Source: Paenibacillus donghaensis (GTDB taxonomy: Bacteria > Bacillota > Bacilli > Paenibacillales > Paenibacillaceae). From it: DNA of 64,000 nt. The translations under genes and the position numbers were made by a program. This document shows positions 36,605 to 45,504 of this stretch, in pieces (position 1 is the first letter of the stretch; each line of letters opens with the position of its first letter). The stretch spans positions 7,750,001 to 7,814,000 of the forward strand of contig NZ_CP021780.1 in NCBI RefSeq assembly GCF_002192415.1. The letters run 5' to 3'. The notes below the pieces were generated by a model. The model was not told the DNA's origin and ran no database searches. It saw only the letters and a list, made by a program, of their open reading frames with translations.

Positions 36605-37315
36605 GTGCCCAGAGGCACGCGTTATCTAGTTGGTGAAAGTCCAACCCAAGGAGGGGCCAAGCCACCTTTGTAGCTAGGATGCTTGCGCATGGCGAAATCT
36701 GTGTGTAAAAGCGCATCGACAAAAGTACCTGTCAGAGATAGGGCGAGCAACGACCCAGGCCGCAACACCAAGTGAATCCTGCCGCGTCGTCAAAAAGGCC
36801 CTGCAAAGGGGAAAAGAAGGAGCCGAGTCTCGTGTATTTAGACGAAGGCCAAGGAAACTGTATAGAACTTGGAACCACAGTGAAGAACCTTCCGGCGTAT
36901 AGGGAACGGCATGGGTTGAAAGATAGCGCAGTGAACTGGGGAGACCCTCCCCTGCACGGGATTATTTTTTTTAGAAACCGTAAATAGACGCTCTATAAGC
37001 CCAAAAGGCGAAGTGAACCGTCTGCAGGAAGGGAGTCCGAGGGGCTCATAGTACCGAAGAACCTAAGGACAACATAACCTTAGGGAGGGAAGGGGCCCTG
37101 CTTTGTTCATGTTTGACCAAGAGGTACGAGTTCGTGAATGCCAAAAGGCTAACGACACGCAAGAAAATGCTCAATAACTCTAAGGGGAAACTAGGTCATG
37201 AGGCCAAAGTCAATAGGCTGCATGCCCATGAATGACGAACATCGGAAAGCCGTATGAGGGAAAACCTCACGTACGGTTTGATGAGGAGGGGCTGGTCAGG
37301 CCAGTCCTTTACTCT
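36605..37315 (+). mobile_element. ORF-less group II intron downstream of guaA
   Basis: About 710 nt. Domain V is the 34-nt hairpin 37246-37279 (AAAGCCGTATGAGG...CCTCACGTACGGTTT, catalytic AGC present), followed by a domain VI hairpin GGGGCTGGTCAGGCCAGTCC. The 5' end is placed at GTGCCCAGAGGCAC (36605); domain I-like sequence follows. Between about 36980 and 37240, where a maturase would be, there is only a short frame without RT motifs. The ends are uncertain by a few bases. It differs from both introns at 812-4544. It may be moved and spliced in trans by a maturase made elsewhere, or be dead. Confidence 0.8.
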
Positions 37316-37371
37316 AGAAAATTTAAATGTTTCACGCTATCAATTATCCTTCTACTTGTATGCTTCAGGCC
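37316..37371 (+). repeat. Partial copy of repeat family A
   Basis: ATGTTTCACGCTATCAATTA and CCTTCTACTTG match the first half of family A (compare 61383-61413). The hairpin half is missing. It abuts the 3' end of the ORF-less intron. Confidence 0.55.
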
Positions 37372-37490
37372 ACAAATGATCATCCTACTTCTAGTGGAAA
37401 GGGCAACCGTCACTAATTTTGGACAGCGAAACCCGCTTCTTTTAGTGGAGATATCACCTCAACCACCGAATTTCGGCGTGAAATTGTCCA

Positions 37491-37534
37491 ATTTACGAAC
37501 AATAAATGAATCCTTACGTGTAATGTTCGCATTT
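37491..37534. promoter_or_regulatory. Two inverted PurR boxes before the purine permease
   Basis: ATTTACGAACAAT (37491-37503) and AATGTTCGCATTT (37522-37534, inverse AAATGCGAACATT) match the Bacillus PurBox AWWWCCGAACWWT closely; spacer 18 nt. They lie just upstream of the -35, as in PurR-repressed genes. Confidence 0.85.
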
Positions 37535-37538
37535 GCCA

Positions 37539-37568
37539 TTGACAAGCGATGTCATGTCCACCTAAAAT
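37539..37568 (+). promoter_or_regulatory. Promoter of the purine permease leader
   Basis: TTGACA (37539-37544), 18-nt spacer, TAAAAT (37563-37568), directly after the PurR boxes and about 25 nt before the aptamer. Confidence 0.8.
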
Positions 37569-37591
37569 GATAAAGCACAACAACAACATTA

Positions 37592-37663
37592 AATATTCGT
37601 ATAATTCCGGGGATTGGCCTGGAAGTCTCTACGAGGTCACCGGAATGACCTGGCTACGATGAA
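37592..37663 (+). ncRNA. Purine (guanine-type) riboswitch
   Basis: P1 arms TTCGTA/TACGAT, then J1/2 TATAAT, conserved CTGGAAGTCTCTAC and the 3' core GGCTACGA. The nucleotide at the position equal to xpt C74 is C (GGC-TACG), indicating guanine/hypoxanthine rather than adenine. A terminator hairpin follows at 37728-37759. Expected to switch off the permease when guanine is abundant. Confidence 0.93.
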
Positions 37664-37727
37664 GAAGAGCTTTCTGCTTTGCCTCTCAGCTTTCTGCTGG
37701 CGGCTGTGCGGAACCCGCTTTTTTGTT

Positions 37728-37759
37728 AAAGCCGCAGTCAACCGATAACGGCTTTTTTT
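37728..37759 (+). terminator. Terminator in the permease leader
   Basis: AAAGCCG and CGGCTTT arms, then TTTT. A weaker GCGG...CCCGC-TTTTTT element precedes it at about 37709-37724. Either could be the riboswitch expression platform. Confidence 0.7.
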
Positions 37760-37775
37760 GTTGTTTCCTAAGAGC

Positions 37776-37896
37776 GTGTCTTCAAACCCAAGTCTTAGGA
37801 GGACAATCACAGACTGAGCGGCATTTGATCGAGAGTTTCTCTCTACCATCGCCGCTTCAGTAGCCCTGTCCTTCCGCATATCGGGTTTGAAGACAC
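37776..37896. repeat. 121-nt element with 14-bp perfect terminal inverted repeats
   Basis: Ends GTGTCTTCAAACCC (37776-37789) and GGGTTTGAAGACAC (37883-37896). Inside, AGGACA/TGTCCT and ACTGAGCGGC/GCCGCTTCAGT also pair, so the whole unit folds into one long hairpin. The GAGCGTGTC left end recalls IS5-type termini, and CTAA/CTAG flanks could be a degenerate 4-bp target duplication. MITE-like; alternatively a leader RNA structure, since it lies 40 nt upstream of the permease start. Confidence 0.75.
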
Positions 37897-37937
37897 CTCC
37901 TAGTGTCAGAAATAACATACCTTAGGGGGAGAACAAT

Positions 37938-39338
37938 TTGGATCGCTTTTTCAAGTTGAAAGAGAAAGGCACTACAGTCCGCACAGAGATTATGGCCGGC
38001 TTGACTACATTTATGGCCATGGCTTATATCCTGTCGGTTAATCCCAACACCTTGACGGCTTTTGGCCGCATCGATATGGGCTGGTATTCCGTATTTCTGG
38101 CCACAGCGTTGGCAGCGGGTATCTTCACGATTGCGATGGGGTTGTTCATTAACTTTCCGGTAGCGCTGGCGCCTGGTATGGGCCTTAATGCATATTTTGC
38201 TTCCGTGGTGCTGTCTTCGGCAACAACGGATCATGCCTTCACTTGGCAGATGGGTTTGACTGCCGTCTTTATTTCCGGTTTGATCTTTATTCTGTTAACT
38301 GTCACAAGGGTGCGGCAGATTCTGCTGACCGCCATTCCTGACAGTCTGAAGCATGCCATTACCGTCGGGATCGGGATGTTTATCACGATTATCGGCTTGA
38401 AGAACAGCGGTATTATGACTATTGGTGTCGAAGCCGGCAGTGACATCGCCGCTGGCAAGTTCACCGATGTATTATCCTTTGAAACAGTAATCCATATGGG
38501 CAGTCTGGAGAACAGCAATGTACAGCTGGGTATTATCGGCCTGCTGCTGATCTCGATCCTGATGGTGCTGAATGTGCGGGGAGCGATCCTGTTCGGTATT
38601 CTGGGCACAACAGTAGCCGGAATCCTGATGGGCGTAGTGGATTTCAGCAGCTTGTCCAATCCGCAATCGCCTTGGGTGCCTGACCTTACTCAGCTGAACT
38701 TCATGGAATTTGACTGGGACGGTATTATGCACACCGGGATTATCTCGGCGATTGCCACCTTTACCTTCGTAGAACTGTTTGATACCTTCGGTACCCTGGT
38801 GGGCACAGCTCAACGTGCAGGTATTATGGACGATCCGGAAGAAGGCAAGAAACGTGTCGGAAACGCAATGTTTGTCGATGCGGTTGCCGTAGCCGGCGGC
38901 GCAATGCTCGGTACTTCGACAACCACAGCCTATGTGGAGAGTGCAGCGGGCGTAGCTGAAGGCGGACGTACAGGTCTGACTGCAGTAACTACCGGGGTAT
39001 GCTTCCTGCTGGCCTTGTTCCTGGCTCCGGTTGTGGCGCTGATTCCCGGCTCTGCCACAGCGGCAGCGCTGATTGTCGTGGGTGTGCTGATGGCACAGTC
39101 GATCCGCCAGATTGATTTTCAGGATATGGTCGTGGCGATTCCGGCCTTCCTGACCTTCGTTATTATGCCGTTTACCTACAACATTGCCAACGGTATTTCC
39201 TTCGGTATCGTTACTTACGTGATTCTGGCTTGTGTAGCCAACCTGGCCGGCAAAAAGAAATATGATATCCACTGGATGATGTGGCTGCTGGCCGTACTGA
39301 TTATTCTCCGGTACGCACTGCTTGGCAGCCAAGGCTAA
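37938..39338 (+). CDS. pbuG: NCS2 family guanine/hypoxanthine permease
   Basis: 466-aa proton symporter for purine bases, AzgA-like NCS2 family with 12-14 spans. Motifs: TEIMAGLTTFMAMAYILSVN at the start, NFPVALAPGMGLNAYFA, ELFDTFGTLVGTAQRAG and GTSTTTAYVESAAGVAEGGR. TTG start 37938 after TAGGGGGA. The leader carries PurR boxes and a C74-type purine riboswitch, which supports guanine/hypoxanthine uptake. Terminator at 39363-39395. Confidence 0.94.
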   Translation: MDRFFKLKEKGTTVRTEIMAGLTTFMAMAYILSVNPNTLTAFGRIDMGWYSVFLATALAAGIFTIAMGLFINFPVALAPGMGLNAYFASVVLSSATTDHAFTWQMGLTAVFISGLIFILLTVTRVRQILLTAIPDSLKHAITVGIGMFITIIGLKNSGIMTIGVEAGSDIAAGKFTDVLSFETVIHMGSLENSNVQLGIIGLLLISILMVLNVRGAILFGILGTTVAGILMGVVDFSSLSNPQSPWVPDLTQLNFMEFDWDGIMHTGIISAIATFTFVELFDTFGTLVGTAQRAGIMDDPEEGKKRVGNAMFVDAVAVAGGAMLGTSTTTAYVESAAGVAEGGRTGLTAVTTGVCFLLALFLAPVVALIPGSATAAALIVVGVLMAQSIRQIDFQDMVVAIPAFLTFVIMPFTYNIANGISFGIVTYVILACVANLAGKKKYDIHWMMWLLAVLIILRYALLGSQG

Positions 39339-39362
39339 TCTATTATCCAAGCTGTGAGACTT

Positions 39363-39395
39363 AAGAGGCTCCTTCTTAACCGAAGGGGCCTTTTC
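39363..39395 (+). terminator. pbuG terminator
   Basis: GAGGCTCCTTC pairs with GAAGGGGCC, followed by TTTT. Confidence 0.8.
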
Positions 39396-39474
39396 TGTAT
39401 CTGTATAGGCATCTGCACAACCCGGACTTTTCATATACCAATATTTAGATTATATTGTTGAAGAGGTGATAAAG

Positions 39475-41487
39475 TTGTCCACTTGGCTCGGCAGAGCGTA
39501 TGAGCGCCTGCGAAGCAATCCCTGGCCTGTCCTGCTGTTCCTGCTGGGAGCGGTGATCCGGATGATCTATACAGGTGCAGTTCCGGCGGGGCTTAATCAG
39601 GATGAGGCGTCGATTGGTTATGACGCTTATGCCATTCTTCATTACGGAATAGACCGCAACGGAATTCATCTTCCCATCCACCTTATAGCCTGGGGAAGCG
39701 GACAAAATGCACTGTACGCTTATTTATCCATGCCTTTTATTTGGCTGTTTGGCCTGAACCCCGGCTCTGTACGGGCAATCAGCCTGATTATGGGTCTGAT
39801 AGGCATGGCTGTGTTCTACCTGCTGGCCAAGCGAATCTTCACCACCCGGTCAGCCTCCATTGCTGCGATGTTTCTGATTGCCATTAATCCCTGGCATATC
39901 ATGATGTCCAGATGGGCCCTGGAATCCAATCTGCTGCCAACCCTGATCCTGCTGGCCGTCTATTTTCTAATTCGATCCTTTGAATCTCCCCGCTGGACTT
40001 ATGGCTTTACCATCATGCTGGGTCTATCGCTTTATGCCTATGGAACAGCGTACTTTTTCGTGCCGGTATTTGCGTTATGCAGCGTCTTTCTTCTATTGTA
40101 TAAGAGAGCAGTTCCCCTGAAGGCAATCATCTGGAACGTGTTGCTGTTTGTGCTGCTGGCGATCCCGATTCTATTATTTATTGTAATTAACCGTATGCAG
40201 CAGTTGGATAGTGTGGTTACTCCGCTGTTCTCCATTCCTAAATTAACAATGCCGCGTGTGGAAGAGGTCTCTTCCGTGTTCAGCGGGCAACTGCTGCAGA
40301 CAGCCTTTGGCAACCTCCGGGCGTTGATCAAGCTGCTGGTGAGCGGAAGCGACGGGTTGCCCTGGAACTCGATTTCACCTTATGGATATGCTTATCCGCT
40401 AGGGCTGCCTTTGGCGATAATCGGCCTCACTGCGCTGCTGCCTTCCTTCCAGAAACGCGACCCGAAGGGGCTGGGCCAGTCAGTGGTTCTGCTCTGGCTG
40501 CTAGCTTCTGTACTGATGGCCTGTATAACCAGTGTCAATATTAACCGGATTAATGTGATATTCTTCCCGCTTATGCTGCTGATGACATCGGGCCTCATGT
40601 GGCTGGGCAAGAAATGGAAGCCTTCAGTACCCCTGTCAGCGGCAGTGATGGCTGTGTTCGGCCTTCTGTTCGTTACCGTTTATTTCCGCGATTTCCCTAA
40701 TGAGATTGGACCAGCGTTTCATGAATCGATCGGTGAAGCGGTGCAGTATGCCTCGCAGGAGAGCGACGGGAAGATCTACATTACAGACAGAGTGAATATG
40801 CCTTATATCTATGTGCTGTTCTATCAAAAAATCAACCCGCACACCTTCCTGGACACGGTTCAATATGCAAATCCCGGCGCTGCTTTCCAGCAGGTGACCT
40901 CGTTTGACCGCTATGTTTTTGGTCAGCCGGTTCCCTCTGGCGAAGAAGCTGCTTCATATATTATCTGGAACGGTGATCCGCTGCCTGCGGATATCGATGG
41001 CTATAAGCTGAAGCGGTTCGCCAATTATACCGTGTTGATTGCAGCTTCGGGTACGGAATCGTCTGCCGCAATTCCCGCTGCAGGGGAGGCTCCGCTGCTG
41101 GAGGGGATAAGCAATGGCGGCTTTGAAGAAGGGGCAGCCGGCTGGAGCTTCACTCCGGGTACGGGGATCGGCAACAACAAGCCTTACCAGGGTGGATCTC
41201 TGGCATACCTTGATCCCGGCAGCGATCGAAGCATTACCCAGACCTTCAGCGTCCCTGTCACCGCAGAGTACACTTTATCTGCATGGATTAGCAGCGGAGG
41301 GGAAGGGGGCAAGCTGGGTATCCGTGTCAACGGGGCCGTAATTGCCGAGCAGGAATTGCCCCGAAATGAGGAATATCAAGAGGTGACCTTACATATGCTT
41401 GCTCTGCAGCAGAATCAGGCAACGGAGATTTATATAACCGGCGGCAACGGCTGGATTAACTTGGACGAGGTGAGGTTGGAACGATGA
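39475..41487 (+). CDS. GT-C (GT39/ArnT-like) glycosyltransferase with C-terminal carbohydrate-binding-like domain
   Basis: About 670 aa. The N-terminal two-thirds are polytopic with the GT-C acidic motif in AGLNQDEASIGYDAYAI on the first extracytoplasmic loop, several spans to about residue 430, then a soluble domain. The last 140 residues (NGGFEEGAAGWSFTPGTG to WINLDEVRLER) form a CBM-like beta-sandwich. Expected to transfer a sugar from a polyprenyl-phosphate donor to an envelope acceptor. TTG 39475 is preferred because AGAGGTGA sits 5 nt upstream; GTG 39466 lies inside that site. Overlaps the next gene by 4 nt (ATGA). Confidence 0.85.
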   Translation: MSTWLGRAYERLRSNPWPVLLFLLGAVIRMIYTGAVPAGLNQDEASIGYDAYAILHYGIDRNGIHLPIHLIAWGSGQNALYAYLSMPFIWLFGLNPGSVRAISLIMGLIGMAVFYLLAKRIFTTRSASIAAMFLIAINPWHIMMSRWALESNLLPTLILLAVYFLIRSFESPRWTYGFTIMLGLSLYAYGTAYFFVPVFALCSVFLLLYKRAVPLKAIIWNVLLFVLLAIPILLFIVINRMQQLDSVVTPLFSIPKLTMPRVEEVSSVFSGQLLQTAFGNLRALIKLLVSGSDGLPWNSISPYGYAYPLGLPLAIIGLTALLPSFQKRDPKGLGQSVVLLWLLASVLMACITSVNINRINVIFFPLMLLMTSGLMWLGKKWKPSVPLSAAVMAVFGLLFVTVYFRDFPNEIGPAFHESIGEAVQYASQESDGKIYITDRVNMPYIYVLFYQKINPHTFLDTVQYANPGAAFQQVTSFDRYVFGQPVPSGEEAASYIIWNGDPLPADIDGYKLKRFANYTVLIAASGTESSAAIPAAGEAPLLEGISNGGFEEGAAGWSFTPGTGIGNNKPYQGGSLAYLDPGSDRSITQTFSVPVTAEYTLSAWISSGGEGGKLGIRVNGAVIAEQELPRNEEYQEVTLHMLALQQNQATEIYITGGNGWINLDEVRLER

Positions 41488-44400
41488 TCAAGAAGATGCG
41501 CGCGGCCGCAATAATCATTATGCTACTGTTGATATTCATGCTTCCCGTGACAAGCATTCATGCGGAAGACAATTTGCTGCAGAATCCCGGCTTCGAGAAT
41601 GAAGAGAACGGGGTTCCTTCCGGCTGGATTGAGGACCGCTGGGTTGCCGGAGACGGCTCCGGGCTGATATCGCTGCAGGGAGACGATGTCCGCTCCGGCG
41701 GCAAGGCGGCTGTGATTGAGAATATTGAACCCAACCATCTCAAATGGGTGCAGAATCTTACAGTATCCCCTGACAGCTACTACAAAATCTCCGGCTGGAC
41801 CAAAGTCATAAGCATAACGGGCGAAGGGATGGGCGCCAATCTGTTTGTGGTGGGTGTAGGCGGCGGATATCCGAGCACCAAGGATACGGCAGGCGATTGG
41901 CAGTATCTTGAATTTATCGGCCAGACTGGCCCGGAACAGACCGAGATTGGCGTCGGTGCCGCGTTGGGCGGCTATGCCAGTCTGATTCAAGGCAAGGCTT
42001 ATTTCGATGACTTGTCTGTAGAGAAGCTTGAAGCAGCTCCTGAAGGAGCGGCGGTAGTTTCACTGGTCAGCGGAACTACCGTACAGGAGGGCGCGGCGGA
42101 GACTCCGCACAAGGTGTCGCCTACGCGCTTGCTGCTGATTTCAGCGCTGTTCAGCATCTTTTTCGCGATCCTCTACCATAAGGCTTTCCGCAGCGACAGA
42201 CTGCTGAAGCAGCCGGAGATGATTTATACCCGCTGGATGGTTGTGGTCTTCGGTGCTGCCCTGATCCTGCGGGTCTGGATTGGCTTGACTGCACAGGGGT
42301 ATCAGAATGATATGAACACCTTTATAGCCTGGGGCCAGAGACTTGTTGATCTGGGTCCGGGGAAATTTTATGAAGAAGGTTATTTCGCCGATTACCCGCC
42401 AGGATATCTGTACATTTTGTATATGCTCGGTCTGGTGCGCGGCGTGTTCGGTTTTGCACAAGGCTCGGGCGGCGAGTCGCTGCTGTTCAAGCTGCCCGCG
42501 ATCCTCTCCGACCTTGTGCTGGGTTATCTGATCTACCAGTTTGGCCGCAAAAAGCTGGGACAGGGCATCGCTTTTGGCCTCATGCTGCTGTTCCTGTTTA
42601 ATCCGGCAGTGCTGATCAACTCCTCAGCCTGGGGCCAGGCAGATTCATTTTTCCTGATCTTCCTGCTGCTCGCCATCAAGGGGGCCGCAGACAAAACCCT
42701 GGTGCGTGCCGCCATCTTTTTTGCCCTGGCCACCCTGATCAAACCGCAGGCGCTGATCTTTACGCCGGTGCTGCTGTTTGCCTTCTATCACCAGCGGGCC
42801 TGGAAGCAGCTTGCTGTCGGGGCCCTTTATGGTCTGGGTATTTTCGGCGTGCTGGCAGCCCCTTTCTTCTGGAATAACGGAGGTTTTGCCGGAGTAATCA
42901 ATCTGTACAAGGCGACTTTGTCTTCTTATCCGTATTCTACGGTTAATGCCTTTAATCTATATGCGCTGACAGACCCGATGTGGGCAGCGCTCGACAATAC
43001 GTGGCTGGGGATTACCTACCGGGTATGGGGCTTCGTGTTTATTCTCGTGGCCGTGGCAACGTCAGTCTTCTATTCCTTCAAGCGGGACCGCCAGAATCTC
43101 GCGAAATCCTATTTCATTGGTATGGTGCTGATTGTGATTGTCTTTGTCCTTGGCACCAAAATGCATGAGCGATATATGTACCCGGCATTGCTGCTGGCTC
43201 TGTTCGCCTATATTGAAAGCCGGGACCGCAGGTTCCTGACATTGTTTCTCGGATTCAGCCTTACGCAGTTTATCAATGTCGGCTATACGCTGGCTTTTCT
43301 GAACATCCAGAGCAATCCGCCGAATGACGGTATTGTGCTGCTGACGGCCATTACGAATCTTCTGCTGCTCTGCTATATGCTGTATATTGGATACGACTTG
43401 TATATCCGTGGCCGCCATAAGCTTCTGCCCCAGCCGCTTACAGGCCAGGAGAAGTACAGCCGCGATCTGCAGACGGCAGAGGAATTGCGGCCGCTGGCCG
43501 AGGAGACCAAGCTGAAGCTGCAGCGCAAGGATTGGATAGCGATGCTGGCGATTACTGCGGTTTATGCCGCCATTGCCTTGTTTAACCTGGGCTCTGACAA
43601 AGCACCGGAGACGCTGTGGGAACCTGCTGCCGGCGGAGAGAGCTTCTATGTTGACCTCGGCCAGAGCCGTCAGCTGGAGCGGGTAAATGTATTCGGAGGT
43701 ACGGGGACGGGCAAGTTCAAGCTGGAATTCAGCCAGTCTCCCGATGCCTGGAGCAGCCCGCTTACAGTAAACGAAGAGGTAGGCAATGTGTTTGTCTGGA
43801 AAAGCCAGCCGCTGAACGTTGCCGCAAGGTATGTCAAGCTGACCGTAGACTCACCGGGCTTCACCCTGAATGAAATGGCCTTCTATGAGCAGGGTGGCGG
43901 CAGAACGCCGCTGCCGGTTGCCGCAGTTACCCCGGATGCGGCAGCTGCCCCCAAAAGAGGCGAGCCGGCGAACCTCTTTGATGAGCAGACGCTGATTCCG
44001 GAATATTCCGGCTTTACGAACGGCACTTATTTCGATGAAATCTATCATGCCCGCACGGCCTATGAATATACCCATGGCATTGTGCCTTACGAGAATACAC
44101 ACCCACCGCTTGGCAAGCTGCTGATTGCGGTCGGGATGGAGCTGTTTGGCGTGAATCCGTTTGGCTGGCGGATCATCGGCACGCTGTTCGGGATTGCCAT
44201 GCTGCCACTGATCTATCTCATGGCGCAGCGTTTGTTCCGCTCAACCACCTATGCGGCCTTGGCCACAGGATTGTTCGCCCTTGATTTCATGCATTTCACC
44301 CAGACCCGAATCTCGACGATAGACGTTTACGGGGTATTTTTCATCATGCTGATGTTCTACTTCATGCAGCGTTACACCACCCGAAGCTTCTACCGGCAGC

Positions 44401-45290
44401 CGCTGGCCAAGACCTTGCTGCCGTTATTTCTTTCCGGTCTTTTCTTCGGGATTGGGGTGGCCTCCAAGTGGATTGTTGCTTATGGCGGTGTAGGGCTGGC
44501 TATTATGCTGGCACTCTCGCTGTTCCAGCGGTATAAAGAATCACAGGCGGCGGGACGGGTGCTGGCCGAAGGCAAGCTTAAGGACGGGGAGCTGACGGCA
44601 GCTTGCCGCGTAGCAGCACGCTCCTTCTGGAAGAATACGATCATTACGCTGGCAAGCTGTGTGGTGTTCTTCGTAATCATTCCGGCCTTGATCTACAGCC
44701 TGTCCTTCTGGCCGGCGTTGTCGGCTTCAAGCGAAGGCTTCACCTTCAAAGGGCTGATCGATGCCCAGAAGAATATGTACAACTATCACAGTCAGCTGGT
44801 AGCCACGCATCCGTTTGCTTCCTCATGGTGGGAATGGCCGTTTATGAAACGGCCGGTCTGGTTCTACAGCGGTGGTGAAGGCCTGCCTGCAGGAAAGGTC
44901 AGCAGTATTGTGACGATGGGCAATCCGTTGATCTGGTGGACCGGGATTTTCGCTATGCTGGGTACACTATGGCTGACCCTGAAGCGCAAGGACAAGAACC
45001 TGTACATGATCTGGATTGCGTTTTTCTCGCAATATGTTCCCTGGATGCTTGTGCCGCGCGAGACCTTCCTATACCATTACTTTGCAATGGTTCCGTTTAT
45101 GATTCTTGGCATTGTTTATGTCATGCAGCTGCTTGAGGGCAAATATGCCAAGGCGAAGACCCTGCGTTATGTTTATGTGGCAGTGGCCGCTCTGTTGTTT
45201 GTGGCGTTTTATCCGGTACTATCGGGTATGGTGGTCAGCGGAAGTTATGTCACAACCCTGCTGCGCTGGTTCCCGTCCTGGGTATTTTAG
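41484..45290 (+). CDS. Double GT-C glycosyltransferase fusion (1268 aa)
   Basis: Signal sequence (AAAIIIMLLLIFMLPVTSIHA), then a CBM-like domain (LLQNPGFENEENGVPSGW, about 30-180), a first GT-C polytopic unit (about 210-650, with FADYPPGYLYILYMLG), a discoidin-like beta domain (about 710-810: ESFYVDLGQSRQLERVNVFG), and a second, PMT-type GT39 unit (about 850-1268: TYFDEIYHARTAYEYTHG, YENTHPPLGKLLIAVG, ASKWIVAYGGVG). PMT enzymes mannosylate proteins from polyprenyl-phosphate-mannose; the GT2 gene downstream could make that donor. Two catalytic membrane units in one chain suggest sequential sugar transfer. ATG overlaps the preceding stop. Confidence 0.85.
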   Translation: MIKKMRAAAIIIMLLLIFMLPVTSIHAEDNLLQNPGFENEENGVPSGWIEDRWVAGDGSGLISLQGDDVRSGGKAAVIENIEPNHLKWVQNLTVSPDSYYKISGWTKVISITGEGMGANLFVVGVGGGYPSTKDTAGDWQYLEFIGQTGPEQTEIGVGAALGGYASLIQGKAYFDDLSVEKLEAAPEGAAVVSLVSGTTVQEGAAETPHKVSPTRLLLISALFSIFFAILYHKAFRSDRLLKQPEMIYTRWMVVVFGAALILRVWIGLTAQGYQNDMNTFIAWGQRLVDLGPGKFYEEGYFADYPPGYLYILYMLGLVRGVFGFAQGSGGESLLFKLPAILSDLVLGYLIYQFGRKKLGQGIAFGLMLLFLFNPAVLINSSAWGQADSFFLIFLLLAIKGAADKTLVRAAIFFALATLIKPQALIFTPVLLFAFYHQRAWKQLAVGALYGLGIFGVLAAPFFWNNGGFAGVINLYKATLSSYPYSTVNAFNLYALTDPMWAALDNTWLGITYRVWGFVFILVAVATSVFYSFKRDRQNLAKSYFIGMVLIVIVFVLGTKMHERYMYPALLLALFAYIESRDRRFLTLFLGFSLTQFINVGYTLAFLNIQSNPPNDGIVLLTAITNLLLLCYMLYIGYDLYIRGRHKLLPQPLTGQEKYSRDLQTAEELRPLAEETKLKLQRKDWIAMLAITAVYAAIALFNLGSDKAPETLWEPAAGGESFYVDLGQSRQLERVNVFGGTGTGKFKLEFSQSPDAWSSPLTVNEEVGNVFVWKSQPLNVAARYVKLTVDSPGFTLNEMAFYEQGGGRTPLPVAAVTPDAAAAPKRGEPANLFDEQTLIPEYSGFTNGTYFDEIYHARTAYEYTHGIVPYENTHPPLGKLLIAVGMELFGVNPFGWRIIGTLFGIAMLPLIYLMAQRLFRSTTYAALATGLFALDFMHFTQTRISTIDVYGVFFIMLMFYFMQRYTTRSFYRQPLAKTLLPLFLSGLFFGIGVASKWIVAYGGVGLAIMLALSLFQRYKESQAAGRVLAEGKLKDGELTAACRVAARSFWKNTIITLASCVVFFVIIPALIYSLSFWPALSASSEGFTFKGLIDAQKNMYNYHSQLVATHPFASSWWEWPFMKRPVWFYSGGEGLPAGKVSSIVTMGNPLIWWTGIFAMLGTLWLTLKRKDKNLYMIWIAFFSQYVPWMLVPRETFLYHYFAMVPFMILGIVYVMQLLEGKYAKAKTLRYVYVAVAALLFVAFYPVLSGMVVSGSYVTTLLRWFPSWVF

Positions 45291-45357
45291 AGTACAAGAT
45301 CGATGGATAGAAACTCGCCAAGCGCATTCCTTTTTGCAGAGCGGGTTTCTATTCAAA

Positions 45358-45454
45358 AGATAAGTATTTATATGTTCACGCTATAAATGCTCCTTCTCTT
45401 TCTCGCTGAAACGGATACCGTCCTTTGAAGGACGGTGAAGCCGTTTCTACTTGT
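45358..45454 (+). repeat. Dispersed intergenic repeat family A, copy 2
   Basis: TTTATATGTTCACGCTATAA, CCTTCTCTTTCTCGCTGAAA, then CCGTCCTTTGAAGGACGG and GCCGTTTCTACTTG. It is the most diverged full copy and lies between the double GT-C gene and the GT2 gene. Confidence 0.85.
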
Positions 45455-45504
45455 TAGTACAGCTTACGCGGCGTTAGGCCGAACAATCGTTAGGAGGAAC
45501 CAAG

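Noticed and set aside
36772..36987. 71-codon frame inside the ORF-less intron
   Set aside because: No RT, X or HNH motif; lies in ribozyme sequence rather than a plausible domain IV maturase.
45479..45495. Single PurR-box-like GCCGAACAAT before the GT2 gene
   Set aside because: No second inverted box at the required spacing; likely chance.
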